DNA from: Calliopsis andreniformis | Taxonomy: Eukaryota > Arthropoda > Insecta > Hymenoptera > Andrenidae | Assembly (NCBI RefSeq): GCF_051401765.1 | Contig: NW_027480480.1 | Location: 2,666,001-2,730,000 of the forward strand | Length of the DNA: 64,000 nt | Direction: 5' to 3' | In this document: piece after piece, positions 1-12,415 of the stretch | Numbering within the stretch: the first letter of the stretch is position 1 | Layout: each line of letters begins with the position of its first letter | The notes under the pieces: model-generated | The model's input: the letters and a program-made list of their open reading frames with translations, nothing else | Database searches by the model: none | What the model was told of the DNA's origin: nothing | Position numbers and translations under genes: made by a program

Positions 1-999
1 TTGAGGATTGAGAATTGAGGATTGAGGGTTGAGGATTCAGTATTGAGGATTGAATATTGAGGATTGAGGAATGAGGATTGAAGATTGAGGACTGAGTGTT
101 GATGGTTGAGTGATGAGAACTGATGTTTGTGGATTGAGATTTGAAGATTGAAGAATGGGGATTGAGAATTGAAATCTGTGAATTGAGTATGTTCTATTGA
201 GGATTAAGGATTGACAATTGACTTTTGAGGACTGAGGGCTGAAGATTGAGGATTCAGGATCGAGGATTCGGTATTAAGGTTTGAGGACTGAGGATTGAGG
301 GTTGAGGATTGAGGATTGAGGATTGAGGATTGAGGATTGAAGATTGAGTATTGAGGATTGAAGAATGAGGATTGAGGATTGAGGATTGAGGATTGAGTAT
401 TGAGGATAGAAGATTGAGGACTGGGGACTGAGGATTGAAGATTGAGGATTGAGGATTGAGGATTGAGGATTGAGGTTTGAGGAACAGGAATTGAGGATTG
501 AGGATTGAGGACTGAGGATTGACGATTGAGTATTGAAGATTGAGGACTGATTACTGTGGATTGATGATTGATGACTGAGGATTGAGGATTGAGGATTGAG
601 GATTGAGGATTGAAGATTCAGTATTGAGGATTGATGATCGAGAATTGAGGATTGAGGATTGAACATTGAGGACTGAGCGTTCAGGATTGTTGAGGACTGA
701 GGTCTGAAGATTGAGGACACAGGATTGAGGATTCAGAATTGAGGTTTGAGGACGGAGGATCGAGGATTGAATATTGAGGATTAGGTATTGAGGATTGAAG
801 AATGAGGATTGAGGATTGAGGGTTGAGGATTGAGGATTGAGGATTGAGGATTGAGGATTGAAGATTGAGTATTGAGGATTGAAGATTGAGGATTGAGGAT
901 TGAGGATTGAGGATTGAGGATTGAAGATTGAGGACTGATTATTGAAGATTGAGTATTGAGGAATGAAGATTGAGGATTGAGGATTGAGGATTGAGGATT

Positions 1000-1978
1000 G
1001 AGGATGAGGACTGAGGGTTGAGGATTGAGGTTTGAGGAACAGGAATTGAGGATTGAGGATTGAGGACTGAGGATTGACTATTGAGTATTGAAGATTGAGG
1101 ACTGATTACTGAGGATTGATGATTGATGACTGAGGATTGAGGATTGAGGATTGAGGATTGAAGATTCAGTATTGAGGATTGAAGATCGAGAATTGAGGAT
1201 TGAGGATTCAACATTGAGGACTGAGCGTTCAGGGTTTAGTGATGAGAATTGATGTTTGTGTATAGAGATTTGAAGATTGCAGATTGAGTATTGAGTATTG
1301 AAAACTGTGAATTGAGGATATTCTATTGGGGATTGAGGATTGACAACTGATTGTTGAGGACTGAGGGCTGGAGATTGAGGATGCAGGATTGAGGATTCAG
1401 AATTGAGGTTTGAGGACTGAGGATTGGGGATTGAATATTGAGTATTGAGGATTGAAGATTGAGGATTGAGGATTGAGGATTGAGTATTGAGGATGAGGGC
1501 TGAGGGTTGAGGATTGAGGTTTGAGGAACAGGAATTGAGGATTGAGGATTGAGGACTGAGGATTGACTATTGAGTATTGAAGATTGAGGACTGATTACTG
1601 AGGATTGATGATTGATGACTGAGGATTGAGGATTGAGGATTGAGGATTGAAGATTCAGTATTGAGGATTGAAGATCGAGAATTGAGGATTGAGGATTCAA
1701 CATTGAGGACTGAGCGTTCAGGGTTTAGTGATGAGAATTGATGTTTGTGTATAGAGATTTGAAGATTGCAGATTGAGTATTGAGTATTGAAAACTGTGAA
1801 TTGAGGATATTCTATTGGGGATTGAGGATTGACAACTGATTGTTGAGGACTGAGGGCTGGAGATTGAGGATGCAGGATTGAGGATTCAGAATTGAGGTTT
1901 GAGGACTGAGGATTGGGGATTGAATATTGAGTATTGAGGATTGAAGATTGAGGATTGAGGATTGAGGATTGAGTATTG
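1000..1978 (+). repeat. Tandem duplication of a 489-bp higher-order unit
   Basis: The segment from about 1,000 to 1,489 recurs at about 1,490 to 1,978 with a constant offset of 489 bp: ATATTCT at 1318 and 1807, and the ATTCAAC heptamer near 1,207 and 1,696. The copies are almost identical, including an unusual AACAGGA heptamer near 1,037 and 1,526. After about 1,989 they diverge. Related single copies lie near 37.56-38.05 kb and 45.14-45.63 kb, so the second copy here is a local event. Confidence 0.85.
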
Positions 1979-3019
1979 AGGATGAGGGCTGAGGTTTGAG
2001 GATTGAGGTTTGAGGACTGAGGACTGAGGATTGAGGGTTGAGAATTGAGGATTGAGGATTGAGGATTGAAGATTGAGGATTGGGTATTGAGGATTAAAGG
2101 ACGAGGATTGAGGATTGAGGATTGAGGATTGTGGATTGAGGATTGAAGGTTGAGTATTCATGATTGGAGATGGACGATTGAGGATTGAGGACCGAGGACT
2201 GACGATTGAGGATTGAAGATTGAGTATTGAGGATTGAAGATTGAGTATTGAGGATTGTGGACTGAGGATTGAGGATTGAAGGTTCAGGATTGGGGACTGA
2301 GGGTTGAGGGTTGAGTCATGAGAATTGATGTTTGTGGATAGAGGTTTGAAGATTGCAGGTTGAGTATTGAGTATTGAGACCTGTGAATTGAGGATATTCT
2401 ATTGAGGATTGAGGACTGACAACTGATTGTTGAGGACTGTGGGCTGAAGATTGAGGATTCAGGATTGAGGATTCAGAATTGAGGTTTTAGGACTGAGGAT
2501 TGATGATTGAAGATTGAGTATTGAAGATTGAAGATTGACGTTTGAGGATTGAGAATTGAGGATTGAGGATTGAGGATTGAGCATTGAAGACTGAGTATTG
2601 AGGATTGAAGGTTGAGGATTGTGGATTGAGGATTGAGAATTGAGGATTGAATATTGAGGATTGGGGACTGAGTGTTGAGGGTTGAGTGATGAGAATTGAT
2701 GTTTGTGGATAGAGATTTGAAGATTGCAGGTTGAGTATTGATTATTGAGACCTGTGAATTGAGGATATTCTATTGAGGATTGAGGATTGACTACTGATTG
2801 CTGAGGACTGAGGGCTGAAGTTTGAGGATTCAGGATTGAGGATTCAGAATTGAGGTTTGAGGACAGAGGATTGAGGATTGAAGTTTGAATATTGAGGATT
2901 GAAGATTGAGGATTGCGGATTGTCGTCTGAGGATTGAGGATGAGGGCTGAGGGTTGAGGAATGAGGTTTGAGGACTGAGGACTGAGGGTTCAGGATTGAG
3001 AGTTGAAGACTGAGTGTTG

Positions 3020-3824
3020 AGGATTGAAGGTTGAGGATTGAGGATTGAGAATTGAGGATTGAGGATGAGGGCTGAGGGTTGAGGATTGAGGTTAGAGGAC
3101 TGAGGACTGAGGATTGAGGATTGAGAATTGAGGATTGAGGATTGAGGATTGAAGATTGAGGATTGGGTATCGAGGATTGAAGAATGAGGTTTGAGGATTG
3201 AGGATTGAGCATTGAGGATTGAAGATTGAGTATTGAGAATTGAAGATTGACTATTGAGGATTGAGAATTGAGGATTGAGGATTGAGGATTGAGCATTGAA
3301 GACTGAGTACTGAGGATTGAATGTTGAGTATTGTGGACTGAGCATGGAGAATTGAGGATTGAATATTGAGGATTGGGGACTGAGTGCTGAGGGTTGAGTG
3401 ATGAGAATTGATGTTTGTGGATAGAGATTTGAAGATTGCAGATTGAGTATTGAGTAATGAAAACTGTGAATTGATGATATTCTATTGAGGATTGAGGATT
3501 GACAACTGATGGTTGAGGATTGAGGATTGAACATTGAGGATTGAGGATTGAGGGTTGTGGATTGAGCACGAGGTCTCAGGGATGAGTATTGACGTTTGCT
3601 TTCTGAGGATTGAGGATTGAGGATTGAGCATTGAGGATTGAGGAATGAGGATTGAAGATTGAGGATTGGGAATTGAGGATTGAAGAATGAGGATTGAGGA
3701 TTGAGGATTGAGTATTGAGGATTGAAGATTGAGTATTGAGGATTGAAGATTGAGGATTGAGGATTGGGTATTGAAGATTGAGTATTTGGGACTGAGGATT
3801 GAATATTGAGGATTGATGATTCAG
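3020..3824 (+). repeat. About 0.8-kb segment, first copy of a 2,830-bp offset duplication
   Basis: This block matches 5,850-6,654 at a constant offset of 2,830 bp. Anchors are ATATTCT at 3477/6307, the phase-shifting GAGGATGAGG at 3061/5891 and AGGGTTGTGG at 3551/6381. Flanks differ on both sides. A related but partly deleted version is seen at about 38.85-39.42 kb and 46.49-47.07 kb, inside the 7.7-kb units. Confidence 0.8.
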
Positions 3825-4080
3825 TATTAAGGGTGGAAGATTGAGAATTGAGGATTGAGGATTGAACATTGAGGACTGAGTGTTGAGGGTTGAGTGATGA
3901 GAATTGATGTTTGTGGATAGAGATTTGAAGATTGCAGATTGAGTATTGAGTAATGAAAACTGTGAATTGATGATATTCTATTGAGGATTGAGGATTGACA
4001 ACTGATTGTTGCGGAGTGAGTGCAGAAGATTGAGGATTCAGGATTGAGGTTTAAGGATTGAGGTTTGAGGACTGAGGATT
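3808..4080 (+). repeat. About 270-bp M1-bearing segment, repeated at 4,745-5,017
   Basis: Matches 4,745-5,017 at offset 937: the GAACATT heptamer at 3864/4801 and ATATTCT at 3973/4910. Both copies begin with the odd TATTAAGGGTGG tract and include a GTTGCGG AGTGAGT variant after M1. The copies part after ACTGAGGATTGAAGA. Confidence 0.75.
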
Positions 4081-4744
4081 GAAGAGTGAGGATTGAGGAT
4101 TGAGGATTGGGGATTGAAGATTGCAGATTGAGTATTGAGGATTGAAGATTGAGGATTGAGGATTGAGGATTGAGGATTGAGGACAGAGGATTGAGGATTA
4201 AGGATTGAGGATTCAGGATTGAGGTTTGAGGACTGAGGATTGAGGATTGAGGATTGATGATTGAGGATTGAGGGTTGTGGATTGAAGGTTGAGGATTGGG
4301 TATTCAGGATTGAACATTGAGGATTGATGATTGAGTATTGAGGATTGAGGATTGAGGATTGAAGATTGAATATTGATGATTGAAGTTTGAGGATCGAGGA
4401 TTGAGGGTTGTGGATTGAGGACGAGGACTGAGGGTTGAGTATTGATGTTTGAGGTCTGAGGATTGAGGATTGTAGAGTGAGGATTGAGGACTGAGGGTTG
4501 AGGATTGAAGATCGCAGATTGAGTACTGTGGATTGAAGATTGACGATTGAGGATTGAGGATTGAGGATTGAGGATTAAGGACTGAGGATTGAGGATTGAA
4601 GATTGAGAATTGAGGATTGAAGACTGGTGATTGAGGATTGAGGATTGAGGATTGAGGATTGAGGATTGCAGATTGAGTATTGAGGATTCAAAATTGAGGA
4701 TTGAGGATTGAGGATTGAGGATTGAGGATTGAGGATTGACGATT

Positions 4745-5017
4745 GAGGATTGAAGATTCAGTATTAAGGGTGGAAGATTGAGAATTGAGGATTGAGGATT
4801 GAACATTGAGGACTGAGTGTTGAGGGTTGAGTGATGAGAATTGATGTTTGTGGATAGAGATTTGAAGATTGCAGATTGAGTATTGAGTAATGAAAACTGT
4901 GAATTGATGATATTCTATTGAGGATTGAGGATTGACAACTGATTGTTGCGGAGTGAGTGCAGAAGATTGAGGATTCAGGATTGAGGTTTAAGGATTGAGG
5001 TTTGAGGACTGAGGATT
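4745..5017 (+). repeat. Second copy of the 937-bp offset M1 segment
   Basis: Partner of 3,808-4,080, sharing its rare variants. The intervening sequence (4,081-4,744) is mostly canonical heptamers with one M2 near 4.42 kb. Confidence 0.75.
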
Positions 5018-5344
5018 GAAGATTGAGGCTTGAGGATTGAGGATAAGAGGATTGAAGATTGAGGATTGAGGATTGAGGGTTGTGGATTGAGGACGAGGAC
5101 TGAGGTTTGAGTATTGATGTTTGAGGTCTGAGGATAGAGGATTGAGGATTGAGAATTGCGGATTGAGGATTGAGGATTGAAGATTGAGGATTGGGTATTG
5201 AGGATTGAAGAATGAGGATTGAGGATTGAGGATTGTGGATTGAGGATTGAGGATTGAGTGTTGAAGATTGAGAATTGAGGATTGAGGGTTGAAGATTGAG
5301 TATTGAGGATTGAAGATTGAGGATTGAGGATTGAGGATTGAAGA

Positions 5345-7000
5345 TTAAGGACTGAGTGTTGAGGGTTGAGTGATGAGAATTGATGTTTGTGTGTTGAGAT
5401 TTGAAGATTGAAGAATGGGGATTGAGTATTGAAAACTGTGATTTGAGGATATCCTATTGAGGATTGAGGATTGACAACTGATTGTTGAGGACCGACGGCT
5501 GAAGATTGAGGATTCAGGCTGAGGATTCCGGATTGAGGTTTGAGGACTGAGGACTGAGGATTGAGGACTGAGAATTGAAGATTGAGTATTGGGGATTGAA
5601 GGTTGAGGATTGAGGATTGAGAATTGGGGATTGAGGATGAGGGCTGAGGGTTGAGGATTGAGGTTTGAGGACTGAGGACTGAGGATTGAGGATTGAGGAT
5701 AAGAGGATTGAAGATTGAGGATTGAGGCTTGAGGGTTGTGGATTGAGGACGAGGACTCAGGGTTGAGCATTGATGTTTGAGTTCTGAAGATTGAGGATTG
5801 AGTATTGAGGATTGAGGATTGAGGATTGATTATTGAAGATTGAGTATTGAGGAATGAAGGTTGAGGATTGAGGATTGAGAATTGAGGATTGAGGATGAGG
5901 GCTGAGGGTTGAGGATTGAGGTTAGAGGACTGAGGACTGAGGATTGAGGATTGAGAATTGAGGATTGAGGATTGAGGATTGAAGATTGAGGATTGGGTAT
6001 CGAGGATTGAAGAATGAGGATTGAGGATTGAGGATTGAGCATTGAGGATTGAAGATTGAGTATTGAGAATTGAAGATTGACGATTGAGGATTGAGAATTG
6101 AGGATTGAGGATTGAGGATTGAGCATTGAAGACTGAGTATTGAGGATTGAATGTTGAGGATTGTGGACTGAGCATTGAGAATTGAGGATTGAATATTGAG
6201 GTTTGGGGACTGAGTGTTGAGGGTTGAGTGATGAGAATTGATGTTTGTGGATAGAGATTTGAAGATTGCAGATTGAGTATTGAGTAATGAAAACTGTGAA
6301 TTGATGATATTCTATTGAGGATTGAGGATTGACAACTGATGGTTGAGGCTTGAGGATTGAAGATTGAGGATTGAGGATTGAGGGTTGTGGATTGAGCACG
6401 AGGTCTCAGGGATGAGTATTGACGTTTGATTTCTGAGGATTGAGGATTGAGGATTGAGAATTGAGGATTGAGGAATGAGGATTGAAGATTGAGGATTGGG
6501 AATTGAGGATTGAAGAATGAGGATTGAGGATTGAGGATTGAGTATTGAGGATTGAAGATTGAGTATTGAGGATTGAAGATTGAGGTTTGAGGATTGGGTA
6601 TTGAAGATTGAGTATTTGGGACTGAGGATTGAAGATTGAGGATTGATGATTGAGCATTGAGGATTGAGGATTGAGGATTGAGGATTGAAGATTGAGGATT
6701 GGGTATTGAGGATTGAAGAATGAGGATTGAGGATTGAGAATTAAGGATTGAGGATTGAAGATTGAGTATTGAGGATTGAAGGTTGACGGTTGAGGATTGA
6801 GGATTGAGGATTGAGGATTGAGGATTGAGGATTGAGGATAGAGGATTGAAGATTGGGTACTGGGTATTGAGGATTGAAGAATGAGGATTGAGGATTGAGG
6901 ATTGAGGATTGAGGATTGAAGATTGAGTGTTGAGGATTAAAGATTCACGATTGAGGATTGAGAATTGAGGATTGAGGATTGAGGATTGAGGTTTGGGCAT
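5345..7000 (-). other. Longest repeat-encoded ORF (551 codons), probably not a gene
   Basis: Read on the - strand this interval is open from an ATG (complement of CAT at 6,998-7,000) to a TAA at 5,345-5,347. The product would be almost entirely a degenerate ILNPQSS heptapeptide, with more varied stretches where the complement of M1 or related divergent heptamers is read. No signal peptide, membrane segment or recognisable domain is visible. The openness is a trivial property of the DNA repeat: none of the seven codons made by the - strand heptamer (TCA, ATC, CTC, AAT, CCT, CAA, TCC) is a stop and all three frames use the same set. Similar ORFs of 458-473 codons lie at 10,084-11,505, 19,139-20,560, 24,966-26,387, 34,564-35,976, 42,286-43,698 and 46,122-47,498. 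Copies of the same segment change ORF length after whole-heptamer deletions, which argues against selection for a protein. Confidence 0.85.
5850..6654 (+). repeat. About 0.8-kb segment, second copy of the 2,830-bp offset duplication
   Basis: Second copy of the block at 3,020-3,824, separated from it by about 2 kb of other heptamer sequence, so this is a dispersed and not adjacent duplication. Differences are scattered single bases, for example at the end of the block, where a TATTAAGGGTGG tract at 3,814 is replaced by ordinary heptamers. Confidence 0.8.
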
Positions 7001-7429
7001 TGAAGACTGAGTATTGAGGATTGAAGGTTGAGGATTGTTGATTGAGGATTGAGGATTGAGGATTGAGGATTGAAGATTGAGGACTGAGTGTTGAGGGTAG
7101 AGTGATGAGAATTGATGCTTGTGGATAGAGATTTGAAGATTGCCGATTGAGTATTGAGTAATGAAAACTGTGAATTGATGATATTCTATTGAGGATTGAG
7201 GATTGACAACTGATTGTTGAGGAGTGAGGGCTGAAGATTGAGGATTCAGGGTTGAGGATTAAGTATTGAGGGTTGAGGATTGAAGATTGAGGATTGGGGA
7301 TTGAGGATTGAGGATTAAGGATTGAGGATTGAAGATTGAGGATTTGGGATTGAGGATTGACGATTGAGGATTGAGTATTGATTATTGAGAATTGAGGATT
7401 GATTATTGAAGATTGAGTATTGAGGATTG

Positions 7430-9250
7430 AAGATTGAGGATTGAGGATTGAGGATTGAGGATTGAGGATCAGGGCTGAGGGTTGAGGATTGAGGTTTCAG
7501 GACTGAGGACTGAGGATTGAGGATTGAGAATTGAGGATTGTGGATTGAGGATTGAAGATTGAGGATTGGGTATTGAGGATTGAAGAATGAGGATTGAGGA
7601 TTGAGGGTTGAGGATTTAGGGTTGAAGATTGAGGATTGAGGATTGAGTATTGAGGAGCGAATATTGCGTGTTGATGATTGAAGATAGAGGATTGAGGATT
7701 GAGGTCTGATGATTGAGGACGAGGACTGACGGTTGAGGATTGAGGTTTGAGGATTGAGGATTGAGGATTGAGGACTGAGTATTGAGAATTGAGAATTGAG
7801 GATGAGGACTGAGGGTTGAGGATTGAGGTTTGAGGAACAAGAATTGAGGATTGAGGGTTGAGGACTGAGGATTGACGATTGAGTATTGAAGATTGAGGAT
7901 TGATTACTGAGGATTGAGGATTGAGGATTCAGGATTGAGGATTGAGGATTGAGGATTGAAGATTCAGTATTGAGGATTGAAGATTGAGAATTGAGGATTT
8001 TAGGATTGAACATTGAGAACTGAGAGTTCAGGGGTTAGTGATGAGAATTGATGTTTGTGGATAGAGATTTGAAGATTGCAGATTGAGTATTGAGTATTGA
8101 AAACTGTGAATTGAGGATATTCTATTGGGGATTGAGGATTGACAACTGATTGTTGAGAACTGAGTGCTGAAGGTTGAGGATGCAGGATTGAGGATTCAGA
8201 ATTGAGGTTTGAGGACTGAGGGTTGAGGATTGAAGATTGAGTATTGAGGATTGAGGATTGAGGATTGAGGATTGAGGATCAGGGCTGAAGGTTGAGGATT
8301 GAGGTTTCAGGACTGAGGACTGAGGATTGAGGATTGAGAATTGAGGATTGTGGATTGAGGATTGAAGATTGAGGATTGGGTATTGAGGATTGAAGAATGA
8401 GGATTGAGGATTGAGGGTTGAGGATTTAGGGTTGAAGATTGAGGATTGAGGATTGAGTATTGAGGAGCGAATATTGCGTGTTGATGATTGAAGATAGAGG
8501 ATTGAGGATTGAGGTCTGATGATTGAGGACGAGGACTGACGGTTGAGGATTGAGGTTTGAGGATTGAGGATTGAGCATTGAGGACTGAGTATTGAGAATT
8601 GAGAATTGAGGATGAGGACTGAGGGTTGAGGATTGAGGTTTGAGGAACAAGAATTGAGGATTGAGGGTTGAGGACTGAGGATTGACGATTGAGTATTGAA
8701 GATTGAGGATTGATTACTGAGGATTGAGGATTGAGGATTCAGGATTGAGGATTGAGGATTGAGGATTGAAGATTCAGTATTGAGGATTGAAGATTGAGAA
8801 TTGAGGATTTTAGGATTGAACATTGAGAACTGAGAGTTCAGGGTTTAGTGATGAGAATTGATGTTTGTGGATAGAGATTTGAAGATTGCAGATTGAGTAT
8901 TGAGTATTGAAAACTGTGAATTGAGGATATTCTATTGGGGATTGAGGATTGACAACTGATTGTTGAGAACTGAGGGCTGAAGGTTGAGGATGCAGGATTG
9001 AGGATTCAGAATTGAGGTTTGAGGACTGAGGGTTGAGGATTGAAGATTGAGTATTGAGGATTGAGGATTGAGGATTGAGGATTGAGGATCAGGGCTGAGG
9101 GTTGAGGATTGAGGTTTCAGGACTGAGGACTGAGGATTGAGGATTGAGAATTGAGGATTGTGGATTGAGGATTGAAGATTGAGGATTGGGTATTGAGGAT
9201 TGAAGAATGAGGATTGAGGATTGAGGGTTGAGGATTTAGGGTTGAAGATT
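7430..9250 (+). repeat. 810-bp higher-order repeat, array A (two full copies plus a partial)
   Basis: A unit of 810 bp repeats with constant spacing: the rare GGATCAGGGCTG string has its C at 7470, 8280 and 9090, and ATATTCT is at 8117 and 8927. The third copy breaks off near 9,250. Copy two carries CTGAAGG after the GGATCAGGG string where copies one and three have CTGAGGG, and copy one has GAGTGCTG where copy two has GAGGGCTG; these variants identify the copies. The unit includes one M1 and a TTTAGGG heptamer (7,615, 8,425, 9,235). Confidence 0.88.
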
Positions 9251-9251
9251 G

Positions 9252-12200
9252 AGGATTGAGGATTGAGCATTGAAGATTGAGTATTCAGGATTGAAGATTG
9301 TGGATTGAGGATTGAGGATTGAGGATTGAGTATTGAGGATAGAAGATTGAGGACTGGGGACTGAGGATTGAAGATTGAGGATTGAGGTTTGAAGATTGAG
9401 TATTGAGGATTGAAGATTGAGGATTGAGGATTGCGGATTGAGCTTTGAGGATCGAAGATTGAGGACTGGGGACTGAGTGTTGAGGGTTGAGTGATGAGAA
9501 TTGATGTTTGTGGATAGAGATTTGAAGATTGCAAGTTGAGTATTGAGTAATGAAAACTGTGAATTGATGATATTCTATTGAGGATTGAGGATTGACAGCT
9601 GATTGTTGAGGAGTGAGGGCTGAAGGTTGAGGATTCAGGATTGAGGATTAAGGATTGATGTTTGAGGACTGAGGATTGAGGATTGAGGATTGAGGATTGA
9701 GGATTGAGGATCGAAGATTGAGGACTGAGGATTGAGGGTTGTGGATTGAGGACGAGGACTTAGAGTTGAGTATTGATGTTTGAGTTCTGAGGATTGAGGG
9801 TTGAGGATTGAGAATTGAGGATTGAGGAATGAGGATTGAAGATTGAGGATTGGGTATTGAGGATTGAGGATTGAGGATTGAAGATTGAGGATTGAGGATT
9901 GAGGATGAGGGCTGAGGGTTGAAGATTGAGTATTGCGGGTTGAAGACTGACGATTGAGGATTGAGGATTGAGGATTGAGGATTGAGGATTGAGGATTGAG
10001 GATTGAAGATTGAGAATTGAGGATTGAAAATTGAGGATTGAGGATTGAGGATTGAGGGTTGAGGATTGAGTATTGAGGATTGATTATTGAATATTGAGTA
10101 TTGAGGATTGAAGATTGAGGATTGAGGAATGAGGATTGAGGATTGAGGATTGAAGATTGAGGATAGGGGATTGAGGATTGACGATTGAGGATTGAGTATT
10201 GAGTTTTGAGAATTGAGGATTGCTTATTGAAGATTGAGTATTGAGGATTGAAGATTGAAGATTGAGGATAGAGGATTGAGGACTGAGGATGAGGGCTGAG
10301 GGTTGAAGATTGAGGTTTGAGGACTGAAGACTGAGGATTGAGGATTGGGAATAGAGGATTGAGGATTGAGGATTGAATATTGAGGATTGGGTATTGATGA
10401 TTGAAGAATGAGGATTGAGGTTTGAGGATTGAGGATTGAGGACCGAGGATTGAGGATTGAAGATTGAGTATTGAGGGTTGAAGACTGACGATTGAGGATT
10501 GAGGATTGAAGATTGAGGATTATAGATTGAAGATTGAGTATTGAGGATTGAAAATTTAGGATTGAGGATTGAGGATTGAGGATTGAGGATTGAGGATTCA
10601 GTATTGAGTGTTGAAGGTTGAGAATTGAGGATTGAGGTTTGAACATTGAGGACTGTGTGTTGAGGATTGAGTGATGAGGATTGACGTTTGTGGATAGAGA
10701 TTTGAAGATTGCAGATTGAGTATTGAGTATAGAAAACTGTGAATTGAGGATATTCTATTGAGGATTGAGGATTGACATCGGATTGTTGAGGACTGAGGTC
10801 TGAAGATTGAGGATTCAGGATTGAGGATTCAGAATTGAGGTTTGAGGACTGAGGATTGAGAATTGAAGATTGAGTATTGAGGATTGAAGATTGAGGATTG
10901 AGGTTTGAGAATTGAGGATTGGGGATGAGGGCTGAGGGTTGAGGATTGACGTTAGAGGACAGAGGACTGAGGGTTGAGGATTGAGAATTGAGGATTGAGG
11001 ATTGAGGATTGAAGATTGAGGATTGGGTATTGAGGATTGAAGAATGAGGATTGAGGATTGAGGATTGAGGATTGAGGATTGAGCATTGAGGATTGAGGAT
11101 TGAGGATTGAAGACTGAGTTTCGAGGATTGAATATTGAGGATTGAGGATTGAGGATTGAGGATTGAGTATTGAGGATTGATTATTGAAGATTCAGTATTG
11201 AGGATTGAAGATTGAGGATTGAGAAATGAGGATTGAGGATTGATGATTGAAGATTGAGGATTGGGGATTGAGGATTGACGATTGAGGATTGAGTATTGAG
11301 TTTTGAGAATTGAGGATTGATTATTGAAGATTGAGTATTGAGGATTGAAGATTGAAGATTGAGGATTGAGGATTGTGGACTGAGGATGAGGGCTGACAGT
11401 TGAAGATTGAGGTTTGAGGACTGAGGACTGAGGATTGAGGATTGAGAATAGAGGATTGAAGATTGAGGATTGGGTATAGATGATCGAAGAATGAGGATTG
11501 AGCATTGAGGATTGAGGATTGAGGATTGAGGATTGAGCATTGAAGACTGGGTATTGAGGATTGTGGATTGGGGATTGAGAATTGAGGATTGAATATTGAG
11601 GATTGGGGACTGAGCGTTGAGGGTTGTGTGATGAGAATTGATGTTTGTGGATAGAGATTTGAAGATTGCAGATTGAGTATTGAGTAATGAATACTGTGAA
11701 TTGATGATATTCTATTGAGGATTGAGGATTGACAGCTGATTGTTGAGGAGTGAGGGCTGAAGATTGAGGATTCAGGATTGAGGATTGAGGATTGAAGATT
11801 GAGTATTTAGGAATGAAAATTGAGGATTGAGGATTGAGGATTGAGGATTGAGGATTGAGGATTGAGGACTGAGGATTGAAGATTCAGTATTGAGTGTTGA
11901 AGATTGAGCATTGAGGATTGAAGATTGACGATTGAGGATTGAGAATTGAGGATTGAGGATTGAGGATTGAGGATTGAGGATTGAGCATTGGAGATTGAGT
12001 ATTGAGGATTGAATGTTGAGGATTGTGGATTGTGGGTTGAGGATTGAGGATTGAATATTGAGGATTGTAGACTGAGTGTTGAGGGTTGAGTGATGAGAAT
12101 TGATGTTTGTGGATAGAGACTTGAAGATTGCAGATTAAGTATTGAGTAATGCAAACTGTGAATTGATGATATTCTATTGAGGATTGAGGATTGACAGCAG

Positions 12201-12415
12201 ATTGTAGAGGACTGAGGGCTGAAGATTGAGGATTCAGGATTGAGGATTCAGAATTGAGGTTTGAGTACTGAGGATTGAGGATTGAGGATTGAGGAATGAG
12301 GATTGAAGATTGAGGAATGACGATTGAGGGTTGTGGATTGAGGACGAGGACTGAGGTTTGAGTATTGATGTTTGAGGTCTGAGGATAGAGGATTGAGGAT
12401 TGAGAATTGAGGATT
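9252..12415 (+). repeat. About 3.2-kb segment S, oldest-looking copy
   Basis: This block recurs at 18,307-21,484 (offset 9,055, then 9,069 after a 14-bp indel) and again at about 24,202-27,311 inside the second 5.8-kb unit. Anchors are ATATTCT at 10750/19805/25632 and 12169/21238/27065. It differs from the 18-kb copy at scattered bases (for example TATTGCGGG near 9,955 against TATTGAGGG, and TATTGATG against TTTTGATG near 10.39/19.45 kb). The 18-kb and 24-kb copies agree with each other, so this copy branched earlier. A further partial copy lies at about 31.19-32.28 kb. Confidence 0.82.

Noticed and set aside
10084..11505. 473-codon ORF (also at 19,139 and 24,966) as a conserved gene family because three copies are nearly identical
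   Set aside because: The whole DNA segment including non-ORF flanks is duplicated with the same identity, so conservation reflects segmental duplication and not coding constraint.
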